64,000 bases of DNA, from the NCBI GenBank assembly GCA_030762175.1, contig CM060831.1, forward strand, positions 94,879,501-94,943,500, in the 5' to 3' direction. Source of the stretch: Metallyticus violacea (lineage: Eukaryota > Arthropoda > Insecta > Mantodea > Metallyticidae). Both the position numbers and the translations under genes were made by a program. The notes under the pieces were generated by a model that saw only the letters and a list, made by a program, of their open reading frames with translations, had not been told where the DNA came from and ran no database searches. Positions 1 to 11,600 of the stretch are shown in pieces (within the stretch, counting starts at the first letter, position 1; each line of letters opens with the position of its first letter).

Positions 1-2600
1 AGTTACATTCAAAGAATTTTACCTTTTATTACATTTTTATTTATTATGGTTAATAATGCTACCTTTCAAATTACATAGAAACAGAAGTGACTCTGTATCA
101 TTAACTCAAATTAACACACAAACTTCATCATATAAGTGATAGATAAGGATTCTAGATCTTATAAATATTTGATGGATATTTGGTCATGTTCAAGAAGAGG
201 GGAGATTAGCAAATAAATATGTGAAAATCTCCAAGGAATAAGTTTATCAAATACACTTATAAATTATATGCTTCAATGCTAGAAACAAAACTGTCAGAAT
301 CCAAAATGATTATAGGAAGGGAAGATCATGTTCTAAATGCACATTACCAAATACAAATAAATAAAAAATATGCATGAGATCTATTGCATTCATTATGAAA
401 AACTATTTAAACTTTGAAAAATAATATTCCAAATTTGTATTCCAGAACAACCTATAAAAGCTGTACAAAGTTTATATCAAGAAAATACAATTCAATATCG
501 GTGGCACAAAGAAGATTGATAAAATGATACTAATCAATTGTGGTGCATGACAGAGGTGACTATTGTCACCATCCTTTGTTAATTTACATATCAATGAATT
601 ATGCTCACTGAACACACAAAATTAAGGAGACATTTTAAAAATATGTATGTACACACTTTTTTATTTTGCTGATGATCACAATATTTTAACAAAACCTGAT
701 GTTATCCACAGTAAAAAAATGTAGAACTTAGAGACTAAGATCCAGTTCAAAAACAAAAAAATATTTTAAGAGAACAGTTTAGAACAAGCTAACAAATTTA
801 AACATTTTGATTTTATCTTTCATACTAAAAGAATGAAGATGTTTTTCACGCACAAATAAAAAAAAAGTTGATCATTTATGTGGGAAGTATAAAAAATAAT
901 TTTAAAAATTTATGAAAAGGACATTACTAAATTTTTATACTGTTACAGTGGCCCCCACTCTTCTATACAGCTCTAAATTCTGAACTATATACAAGAAACA
1001 TGAATGAAGAATAGTAACTGCAGAGATGAAATTCTTAAGGAACACAGCACTAAAAAATCAATTGTAGTAATAAGATAGAATTAGGAATATTTTCATTATA
1101 TAAAATATAGTGAACTTTTGTAACAGTGATGTCAAATATTAACATTTTAAAAAAATTTGAGTCTAGATTGTAACATATACATCCCTAAAATTTTAAAGAT
1201 GTATATATTACAATCTCGACTATTTTTTTTTAAAATGTTAATATTTTCATTAATGAATAAAATAAAGGAAATACAAAGAAAGTTGGCTAAATCACATCAA
1301 TATAATGAAAGATTATTGGATACCAAAATAAGTGCTATCAAATATAAACCTACAGATGGGGGAGGAGGGAAAAACGCACAATACGTACACCAAGGAAGCA
1401 TTAGATGGAACAATTCAATCCCAAATAAGACAGAGAGCAAAACTACATGCTGTTCAAAATATAGTTTATTTCAGAGAGTGTTTTCAAGAATATATAGTGC
1501 AGACTAATTCATTTCCACATTTGAAAAATTCTGTTTTATTCAAAATAAAATAACACAAGACGTGGTTTTCTCTAGTACAATAAAATTTTCTAAAATAGAT
1601 AGAATTCAGGGATATTCACGTTCTGAAATGGGCAGGTTTCACTATATTTATAATCATCACTATACTTTGGGTAACCACAGGGCTAATGCTCAAAAAGAGG
1701 TCACTAAAACCCGAAATATATAACTTTGTGTCAAATTATAGGATAATTTACTGTCGATATAGAGTTGGTTTGGTGATATTTAGACTTAATTTACTTGGTT
1801 CTATATCATCAGCACAAGACACACTAGGAAAAGCATACTCCATAGGCAGTTGGAGAAACTTATTGAACATATCCGTCATTGGTGTCCCAAAGGTCATGAT
1901 GTTTTTTTTTATGATGATGTAAATACTTTACCATGTCATCTGTTTCAAAGAGTTGCAAATGCATTTCAATAATTATGTTTTGTATAAAATTTGTGGTTCT
2001 TTGACCAAAAGTGGAATGCCCCTGCCAATTTCTCTATCTATTTGTAACAAATATTTCTGAAATGCTCTTTGGTACAGGTTTTCAACTTTCTTTTTGTTTT
2101 TCCAATGTACACCTAGTCACAGTTTTTGCAATTGATTTGATAGATACTCAACTTCCGCCTGATGGCATGGGATCTTTGCAGGAAGATTTTAGTAACTTTT
2201 TTTAATATATGGGTATTTTGGGGACCAAAAATTATTTTTTAAGTGTTAAAAAAATTAAATTTACTAAACACATCGAGCGGTATGTATATTCATTTTAATT
2301 GCACATCTCTTTTTATTTGTAATAGCATACTTTATCTTTGACATCTTAAATTCTTTTAAATTTTTTAACCATTTTATGCACTAATTTTTTGTGGAAACCA
2401 CTGTACAGTCTGTGTTGATGTATTGGTATTCTTCTTTGTATTCTTTTATACTTAGTGGAACATTCACCAATATTATATGAGGCTGTTGACCATGGCATGC
2501 TGGTGTGATTTGGGATTAAAGCTACTATTTTTAATATAACTGTCTCTGTGGGTAGATTTCCTATATATTCCAAAGGCTAATCTGTTATTTTTTATAATCT
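1..2600. other. SMU1 intron 6, mostly unrecognised AT-rich DNA
   Basis: This stretch lies inside the next, incomplete SMU1 intron. It is very AT-rich and CpG-poor, and the short reading frames in it have no recognisable motif. The only clear structure is the small hairpin at 1134-1247. Confidence 0.6.
1134..1247. repeat. Small inverted repeat (MITE-like hairpin)
   Basis: Arms at 1134-1183 and 1198-1247 are near-perfect reverse complements (about 49 bp) around a 14 bp loop. Each arm runs from an AATATTAACATTTTAA end to GAT(A)TGTA-type sequence at the loop. The size and AT content suggest a miniature foldback element; no second copy was seen here. Confidence 0.75.
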
Positions 2601-2629
2601 TCAAAACAAAGCAGAAAAATATCTATAAT

Positions 2630-2790
2630 TAAGATCATTGTACGATTGAATCAAACTACACACTCTTATTGGCTCCATTTACTTGTTTAAATTTAGTACA
2701 TAATTTGTAAATACTCATCAGCATCCTCAGCTAAACATTGACTGCTGGATAATTCATTGTGCTTTGAGGATATATATGCTCTACTGGAGG
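2630..2790 (-). repeat. Penelope-like element 3' tail (degenerate)
   Basis: On the minus strand this resembles the tail at 6032-6193. Both contain a block like TCAACGAAT...CTGAGGATG/CTGAAGATG and end near AGAGTGTGTAGTT and ATCATTGT. It lies downstream, on the same strand, of the C-terminal Penelope-like module at 3600-3785, with an AAA-ATPase-like fragment between them. Confidence 0.5.
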
Positions 2791-2800
2791 TGTGATGAAC

Positions 2801-3425
2801 TTAAAAGTTTATCACTGTTTTACAAAAATTTAACATATCATTCTTAACTTCAATAGGCACGCCACAGCTGAAATTTACCTTAAGGACTGGATAATGACCA
2901 AAATGTGCTTCTACAAATTCTGTATACTCTGATCTCATAATTTTCAACCCTTCAAATAATTTGAAATTACTCCTTTCATTGATTTTAATCCTGTTGTCAA
3001 CTGCAATTTCCCCTTCGAAAATAAATCTTTTCTTTTCGAGATTTTTTCGCATGATATGCTTTTCTAATGCTATCAAAATAGAAAAATGTTGTCAACTGGA
3101 ATTTCCTCAGTCTTATCAGTATATATCACATAATTTTGTATCTTAAAAAAACATTTAATCAAGTCCATATTAATAGTTTACCAAAGCGTTTTGGGGCAGT
3201 TATCAGTACACCCACACATAAGCCTCCTTGTCTTGCTTTTTTAGATGTTCCTTCTTGCCCATAACAGTTCATCTTGTGTATGAGAAGAGACTTGTCCACA
3301 TAAGATGATGCACATGCCATGATTTTAAAATCTTGTGCAAATGTGATGTGCTCAACTTTTTTCTTAGAAATGCCAGATTTATCTTCTGAATCAGCGGTTC
3401 TTTTAATCATACTTGTATCTTCCAT
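2801..3425 (-). pseudogene. AAA-ATPase-like (PF09820-type) protein fragment, frameshifted
   Basis: Minus-strand reading gives DFKIMACASSYVDKSLLIHK, then VLITAPKRFGK, a Walker A-like loop of the kind in AAA-ATPase-like proteins (usual form APRRFGKS). After a frame change at about 3180 come MDLIKCFFKI and then, in a further open stretch (3076-2801), KLFEGLKIM and HFGHYPVLKVNFS, which fit the 'LFeglkI...hFg.YPVi.idFs' block of the same family. Order and spacing agree with the family's N-terminal half, but the C-terminal part is missing. The frameshift and truncation mark it as a pseudogene or captured fragment. The protein's role is unknown; the family is predicted to bind ATP. Confidence 0.6.
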
Positions 3426-3579
3426 GACCTTTTCTTACTACAAGCACAACTGCACTTACTATCTTCTTGTCAACATGTAGATTATAACTAGTGCTTGAAG
3501 TGAAATGAAACCAACATACACTCCTTCGTTCTTACTAGCCATGTAATGCACTGCCAGTGCCACCAAGATCAATAGGCTA

Positions 3580-3785
3580 ACACTTAAAAGTTTATGTTTC
3601 CATTCCCAGAAGTGTCGAAGTTCTTTAAGCTGTTTCTGCATTTATAAATGTAGATTTTCTCCCATACTGCTAACTTCATAGATCCTTGTAATGATTTTAA
3701 TAATTCTGCTTTATTCCCTATGTCATGGTTTTCTGTCCAGAAATGAGATGCTATCATTGATTTCTCCATAGTGTGTAATTAGACA
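3580..3785 (-). pseudogene. Penelope-like element, C-terminal module fragment
   Basis: On the minus strand, EKSMIASHFWTENHDI...KLAVWEKIYIYK...NFDTS matches in pattern the two plus-strand modules at about 4670 and 18735 ([DE][14 protein letters not shown].[VI]WEKI[FY]I.K, L.NF). In Penelope-like retroelements this follows the GIY-YIG endonuclease. Only the C-terminal end is present. Confidence 0.6.
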
Positions 3786-3843
3786 ATGATCTTAATTATA
3801 TGATTAGCTTCACTGTACAAGTTCCAATTAGCATTGCAGAAAA

Positions 3844-4870
3844 TTATTTACTACAAACAAATAGAGAAATTGGCAGTGGCAGCCCACTTTTGTTCAAAAA
3901 AATGTAAAACTGATACAAAAACAAAATTATTGAAATACACTTGCAACCCTTTGGAAAATAGGAGTGAATATCCCCCCCCCCAAAAAAAGGATCCTCAAAT
4001 GAAGCATTGCTCTCAGCAGTTGGAAGATGCACTAAAACTTTTAAATCTGCAAGAGCCTACAATTAAGTTTACTGTCGAATCGGAAACAGACAACATGTTG
4101 CCATTTTTGGATCTGAAGAATAATAAAATATAATAGTAAACTTGAATTTGGCATCTACAATCTACATACAAACAATTACATTAAAGCCCATGGTTTCAAT
4201 TCACGATCACATAAGGAAGCAGGATTCAACAGCATGATATACAGAACAATAAATATATTATTAAATAAAGAATAATACAAGAATAAATATCTACACATAA
4301 GAAGCAGCTAAATCCAATAGGTTCAGCAAACAAATGATTAACCAAAAAATTAAAAGATTTCAGAAAAAAAAAATCCACAACTTTCTGAAATTTATCAGGG
4401 GAAAAAAAATTTAAAAAGTTCATTTACCCCCCCATAGCCCAATAAGAAAATTAAAAAAAAATTTCAAGCAGTACTATATCATCTTAGCACCTCAAAACTG
4501 ATACAGTGTAAAACATTTATTGCAATTAAACAAAACAGATTCCAGGCCCAAAGATAAAAAAATTTGGTATTTACCAGATTAATTGTAAGGATTGTAAATC
4601 TATGTAGGAAAGACAAAGTGAAAGAGGCATTAGGTTGCAGTAACATTGATAAAACATTCATTACAAACAAATAGATAAATCAGCTGTGGATGCACATTTT
4701 TGGAATAAAAACTATGAAATAGAAAAAGCACCAAGCTCTGCTCAACAACCAAAGAAACTAAACATATGGAAAAGGATTTATATAAAAAAACATGAGCAAC
4801 ACCTCATGAATTTCAACATCCTGGAAGCAGACAGCACTTTACTCAAGTTTATTACATGATCACCAAGTCA
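3844..4870 (+). pseudogene. Penelope-like retroelement remnant (RT end, GIY-YIG, C-terminal module)
   Basis: Penelope-like elements encode a reverse transcriptase joined to a GIY-YIG endonuclease. Reading along the plus strand, 3870-3960 gives a C-terminal module (KLAVAAHF...). Then 4020-4130 gives LNLQEPTIKFTVESE...NMLPFLDL, the late RT block of these elements, followed at 4140-4250 by LEFGIY and SHKEAGFNSMIYR. At 4566-4574 GIY is followed by QINCKDC and, one frame over at 4601-4609, by YVGKTK, the two halves of a GIY-YIG centre. At 4672 comes DKSAVDAHFWNKNYEIEK, ending in HLMNF. Many stops and frameshifts are present. A C-terminal module ahead of an RT suggests head-to-tail copies. Confidence 0.68.
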
Positions 4871-4879
4871 ACCCAACTT

Positions 4880-5434
4880 CTACAAATGATCCAACCAGTC
4901 ATTTAACAATTGACAATGTGGACAAATGTTCCACAAAACATATCCTGAGTAAATCTCATGAAAGTGAAGCCATAAAGAGTGCTCTAAATATTTTGACTCC
5001 GAAGGGGTTATTGCGGTATGTTTCACTGTGTTCGGTTCCAAATTGAATTAATGTAAATAAAAGTTATGTAGGATCTAATGTGAGTTATGTAGTACAGCTA
5101 TGCAAAATAACACATTAATATACAAGACAAATTTAATTTTTTCATATTTTATTAAGGCATTAACATGTTCTTTGATAATGAAATATTTACTAGAAAATCA
5201 ATTCTGTTCAATATATACCAAGTAACTGTCTACTGAGCAGGCATCAAAGAAAAAAGTTTTTCTGCATTTGTATTATGCCTTAGAAAAGGCATGCAGCAAA
5301 TTATAATTAAAATAATAATTAATAAATATAGAGATCTTCAAACTTAGCTCATTTTGGCATTTTTTAAAATCAAAAATAGATTAAATGTAAGATAAATAAA
5401 GGATCAACTAAATATAATTTAAACTTATAATTAC
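4880..5434. other. SMU1 intron 6 sequence next to exon 6, nothing recognised
   Basis: AT-rich intronic DNA between the Penelope-like remnant and the exon 6 donor. No coding or repeat signature was identified. Confidence 0.5.
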
Positions 5435-5664
5435 CTGGGCTTGATATTTTAGATCTTTCCTTATCTTGCCAGTTGTGAAATTCCATACCTCAATGAAGCC
5501 ATCTACACTTCCTGTAATTAGATACTGGCCATCTGGTGAAAACCTAGCACATTCTACATGGGACTTCTGTCCAAATTTGATCTGTTTTGACAGTTGTGTA
5601 GGGTACTTTTCTTCTTCCTGATCCCTAATGGCTGCCTTACCTCGGAACAAATCAATAGTAGTTC
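5435..5664 (-). CDS. SMU1: SMU1 coding exon 6 (first WD40 repeat); last exon in window
   Basis: This 230 nt exon finishes the Gly codon and encodes 76 residues, starting [10 protein letters not shown] and ending KDLKYQAQ, with donor CAG|GTAA. It contains the first WD40 repeat, with [22 protein letters not shown] and the closing NFTTG turn. The next exon should begin DNFMMMDD in this family. Nothing of that kind was seen between 1 and 5434, so it lies off the left edge. Confidence 0.95.
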
Positions 5665-8600
5665 CTACAAAAAAACAGTATCTCTGAAATTTCAATCATG
5701 TAAAATGTTCATACGCTTTAAAGGAAATAGATAAATAAAATAAAATTAAATGCAATAGGCACATTATCTTCAGAACTATTACAGAAGGAATAAACTTAAC
5801 CTACAATATCCTAAAGTTCAACAAAAGCGACACATTATCTCTATTTATCTGAGTGCCTAAACTCTTCGGAAGATAAACCAAATTAATGATGAGTAAGATA
5901 GTAGTACCTGATCATTATGGAGATAAAAAATCTTACTTTTTTTAAGGTAATCATATGTTAAAGTTATGAAAAGTGCTCAAATTAATGTTGAATAGCAAAA
6001 AAGCAGCTTTATTTCAAAACAGAAATAGTCTTATTAATTGATATCATTGTATGATTCAGTTGAACTACACACTCTTATAGCTTCACTTACTTTTCACAAA
6101 TGTATGCAACCAGTTTCAAGAACATTTAGTTCCCATCTTCAGCCAGGCTAAAGTTTAACTGTCTGATCATTCGTTGAGCTGTGGGAAATTAAGCAGAAAT
6201 AATCTGCTGAAACCTGTGCAATGTCATATTGATGCCCATTACGGAGACAGAAAATATAAAGAACAGTATAGGATCATAGGTTAAAAATTCACCTCACCAC
6301 TCTTCTCTTCTACTGTTCATATTCCTTGTGCTTTATATTTTGCTATCATTCTTTTTCTTCTTCTTGTACTTCTCCTTTCCTCCTCTTCTCTCTTTTCATC
6401 TCTTTCTTCTTCTGCCCATCTCTTTTTCTTTTGTAAATGCTCGGCCAGTGATACATTATCAGTAAAAGCACTAGTGGCACATCTATGCATAAATCCCATA
6501 CATATTTATGGCTGTAAACTTAACATATTCAAATTTTGGTGTCTCATATAATAGAAATTTTGGATATGACAAGTTCAGTCATCAATATATATGGGATTCA
6601 TGTATAGATGCACCACCAGTGTTTTTGCTGATAATGTATGACTGGTCAAGCATTTACAGAAGAAGAAGAGATGGACAGAAGAGAAAAGAGATAAAAAGAC
6701 AGAAGAGGAGGAAAGGAGAAGTAGAGGAAGAAAATGATATAGAAAAAGAATGAAAGCAAAATGTAAAGCACAAGGAATATGAACAGTGGAAAGAGAAGGG
6801 GAGTGGTGAGGGTGGATTTTTAGCTTAGGCTCCTTTATTGTTCTTTCTATTTTCTGTCTCTATAGTGGGCATCAATATGACATTGCACAGGTTCCAGCAT
6901 GACTATTTCTATTTTGAAATAAAGCTGCTTTGTTGCTATTCAACATAGACTACTTTAATTTTTTATGGCAGTGAGCTTAACATATTCCTCTCATAATAAG
7001 AAACAGGAAGCTCAAAATGATTAATAATGAATATTGCTGAATAAAAATCAATTTCTAATTAGATGCACTCTTTAAAACTAATTATCAACATATAAGCAAT
7101 ATATTAAATTACCTAACTATAAACTAACACAGTTTCATTCCAGGAGCTGTATCACATAGTATATACCGTTTCCCCAATGTTTTGAAAGAACAAGAAACCC
7201 TTTGACCTTCCCATATTATGTACACATCTCCTATCCAATTTCCCCACATATGGTACATGTCCCTTTTATCCAATTTTCTCTCATATTTATTATGCCAGTG
7301 TACACTTTTATTGCTCAGTAAGATAGGTCAAGTGAAGGGAACAATTCAGAGTTCACCTTTGTCACCTTTTGGGAAATCTCATAATAAGCAGAAATAATGA
7401 AGCTGGCTGACTTATTTATTTTGGAAGGATAATTGGATTGCTCTCACACAGCCTCACATTAATGTCCAGATCCAAAAGCTTTCTTTCAATTTATGAGCAT
7501 CTGACATGTACACTCTTAATTATTCATAATGTCTGCTTCGAGCCATCCTACTTGCAAATAGGAATTTAAGACCCCAGAAATGACCTCTTGGGAGCACAAC
7601 ACAGTACGTAAGGCTCTGTATGTCAGCCTTGCTATAGAGTTTCCTTGTCTTGATGTTCCTTGTCACTCTGATAACTGAAATATCACCTCTTCAATCCTCT
7701 CCTTGGGACTTAGAAAGTTCTCAGCAAAGTTTCCCATTTGCCTTACTATTTGTTTTGTAATCTCTTCCATCACTCTTCTGTAAATAAACTCTTACTAGAA
7801 GGAAGTTGACATTATGTTTCAACTCTTAAGTGACCAACCTATCCACACATCCTTTGGCTCACCACTCAGTCATCCAAATTTCCTTTGCTCCTGCTTGACC
7901 TTCAGCAAAGCCTCTAGCAGATGACTCTGCCAGCATCCAGATATAACAAATTAAGTTTTCTCATTTCTTCTGCTTGAGCCAATATAATGCAGTTTTTTAT
8001 CAAACTGAAGTTTCCTATGTATTTCTGGGTAGGGGGTAAAATATACCTAGGGCAATGATCCTATTGTGATCACTGAAACAAAATACATTCCAGTTTCCAC
8101 TAGCCAAATAGCCTACATCATGGGCAAGGTAAAGATAACTTATTTCATTTTTAAAAGGCACATTAAAACATACTCAAGAAGTTAGCACTTCTTAAATGTT
8201 AATATTTCAATTCAATGAAATCTGGAATACATGGGACATAAGAGTAAAAGAGCATTTTTATGTCATAACTCTAGGAATGTCAGTCATGCATTAATTAGCA
8301 TTATGATATTGGTTTATTCTTTGAATATTTTTATTTGTTTATGTTTGTATGGTGTTTTCTCTTATCATTTATAACATGTTTCTAATGAAACCCTGCAGTT
8401 AAAGAATGAATTTTGAGTTGGTAATTTTCTGCACAAATGTTAATATAGCATGTTAATGATTAGATCAGATTCCAAAAATCGTTACCTGGTGGCAAGAGAC
8501 CTTGATGTTGTTGCCATTTAAGGGACTGTCCCAAGAGAGCAAGGAGACGAGATGACGGTACCACTGAAACCTCTCCACTTAGTGCCTGGGCTATAGCAGC

Positions 8601-11600
8601 ACGGCGCTTCTCCTTTGTACTACCATCTGGATATGCTTCTCTTGGATCAAAATATGATCTTGCCAGCAAATTCTCTATGAACAATTCAAACAATTTATAA
8701 CATCACTTGGTACAAGAAATAATTGGTTACTAGCAATAAAAATGATATAATTTTCAGGTTTAATGCAATCATGTCTATAGTGGTCTGTATTTATTTTACT
8801 TTAGTTTTGGAATTAAATAACCTATTTATTTTACTTTAGTTTTGGAATTAAATAGCTTATATTTATTTTACTTTAGTTTTGGAATTAAATAAGCTATATT
8901 TATTTTACTTTAGTTTTGGAATTAAATAACCTTGACCAATTCCAACCATAGAAGCCAAACTTTAGCAATTATAAAATGAGTAACTATAAAACAAAAAAAT
9001 TAATGAAATAAACTAATAAATTTAAAACATTGCACTACAAAACTGAAATGAAACAGAAATATATTACAACACACTATTGAACAGTTCCTTCTTATATGCA
9101 ACTGCAAAATGATCTACCAATGATTTGGAATGTAATTTAGAAAGACATGTAACTACACAGAAAATTGCATACTATCAATTGCAGAAATGTAAATACAGTG
9201 GACTCTTTTTAATTCAAACTCCAAAGTAATACAAAAACACATCTAAACTCCAAGAGAATACAAAAATACAAAGAATACGTAATATATAACATTCAAATTA
9301 ATACATTAGTAAATTATGTATTAAATAAAATCAGTAAAAAATTACTAGTCATAGAAATAATACTGTAATTACCTGAATATAAGACCAATGGCTCCCATAG
9401 GATTTTATATAGGTGGGTAGGTAACTAGTAAACCCTGCAGTCATAAGGAGAGAAAAGAATAAGAGATAGCCTAGAGTGATTATTGCTTCTGCTGTGCATG
9501 TGCGTGAAAGTGAGTATCACTATAAATCAGAGACTCTGTGATCAGAGCTGTAAGTTATACATCGTTATAGTGAGTCAAATGAATTATGATTCAGTGCTAT
9601 GGGGATATGCATTTTATCCTTAGTTCGAGATCCCATAAATTACATAAAAGCTGAGTATCACTATGCTATGAGGCATGGAGATACCTAGTAAATGCCACAA
9701 ATAAACCAACCACAAAAATTTTATTGGTTACACTATTTTAATGTGCACACAAAAAAATTTATTTATTACTGAAACAAGTATTTAACGATTCTATTTTTGC
9801 TAATAGTAAAAATTATATTAGTCATCAAAATGTATTGCAGTACAAATATGTGTCACATAATTATTCCCTTGTTGGCCAACCTGTATTCTTGTATTTTTTA
9901 ATTTTCTACTACTATGATGACAACAACAAGAAACGAGCCATTGTTGATGAATAATTGTACAACTGCAACATGAAAACACTAACCCACCAGGCTTTTATTT
10001 TTCAATTATGCAAATTTAAGAAGTCCCCCAGTTCTCAAAATGAAGGGAGGGGAAAAAAACTCTTCTTATATTCAGATAAATGTGATAACATGCAGTGGAA
10101 CTTCATTATAAACCACCATATTTTGATTGTTGTCCTGTAGTGAAAGACAAAAATGTATTCATAATAATTAAGCTAGCAATAAATGAAAAACACATTTCAA
10201 TAAGTTTAGTGATATTCCATAGTCTTTAGGGATGTCATGACCTTCTCCATACCTTTTTCCAATTTGTGAAATTTTTACTTTTTTCTGTAGCATTAAGCTA
10301 CAATATGTGCCACACTTTGACATGCAGACAAATCACATCTGACAACTTAGCGTCCATTTTTATGTCATAACTCTAGGAATGTCAGTCATGCATTAATTAG
10401 CATTATGATATTAGTTTCTTTTTTGAATATTTTTATTTGTTTATGTTTGTATGGTGTTTTCTCTTATCATTTATACTGCTGTACAGTTAAGAAGATTTTC
10501 ATAATTTTTTTTTTTGTTCTTATAAATCCCAATGGAAGAGGCAGTTTAAAGAACAAACACTTGTGCAAAAAAGAAGTAGGAAATCCATTTAATGAGATGA
10601 TGGAAGCAGTATAGTTGTTGGGGATAGGGCTAAAAGACAACTACTGCACACAGAAGAAGTGATAAATCCACTACTGAGGATGCAGTGAAAGCTGCAGGTA
10701 CAGTACAAATGAACAACAGCTACTTCCCTAGTAATGTCTTTGAATAACTAAACCAGTTGAAATTGCAATTATTCTGTTTGCAGTTTGAACACTGCTTAAA
10801 AATTCTTGGAAATACAACACAGCATAAACTGGAATTCAGGAATAAGTACTGCTTTTTGAATAAATAAAATCTTGCCTTTTAATTATTAAGCAAAATGTTA
10901 AAAATTGTAATTAAATGGAATTTTTAGCAATATTTTCAATAGGAATTTCAAGGAGAAAATATATTGAATGAACCATGTTCAAATTAAAAAAGAGCCCACT
11001 GTAGTGCTTTCGTACATTTGACACAATGCATTTAATGAATGGGAAGTTTTTTCTTAATATACCCAACTGGAACAAATAAATATCTGAAATATTTTATTTA
11101 CCTTACACATTTATAGAAAAAAACAAATGATTATATTTTCATATAATGCTTTTCTTTTTAATGTAATGTGGTTAGCATACATGCATGTCTGAATGCATGT
11201 AAGCACGTTTATTGTACAATGCATCAATAAGCTAGATAATACAGTACAAATTCCAAACTTCTTTAAATTAACATAAAATTTTCAAATCACACAAAGGTAT
11301 TATTAACATAAAGTTATCATTTGATGTGGTATATTCTTAATAACCTGTTGACATTTTTTAAAATTAACTAACTTATGAAACAAAAATTTAACTTCCTCGG
11401 AATAAGAAATTTTCCGATTAAATTAAAATCATTCCTAGAATGCAATGCCCCCATTCAATGAATAGGAAATTATACCATTTCTCTTCATGTCTGTAGACTG
11501 TAGTTAGCTCATTATCTCAGTTTACTAGCAATGCTATGCTTCTTCTGATAAACTTTATGTGCACATCATTGTTTAAAGACAACTTTTCATAGTTTTTAAT

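Noticed and set aside
3459..3641. 60-codon minus-strand frame with two hydrophobic stretches as a membrane protein
   Set aside because: Overlaps the Penelope-like fragment and has no homologous pattern; hydrophobicity follows from T-rich composition.
1..5434. Further SMU1 WD40 exons
   Set aside because: No DNFMMMDD or later WD40 block seen on the minus strand; the remaining exons must be outside the window.
6317..6753. Two Arg/Glu/Lys-rich frames (minus 6499-6317, plus 6508-6753) as small proteins
   Set aside because: They are mirror images within the arms of one inverted repeat, caused by a polypurine tract.
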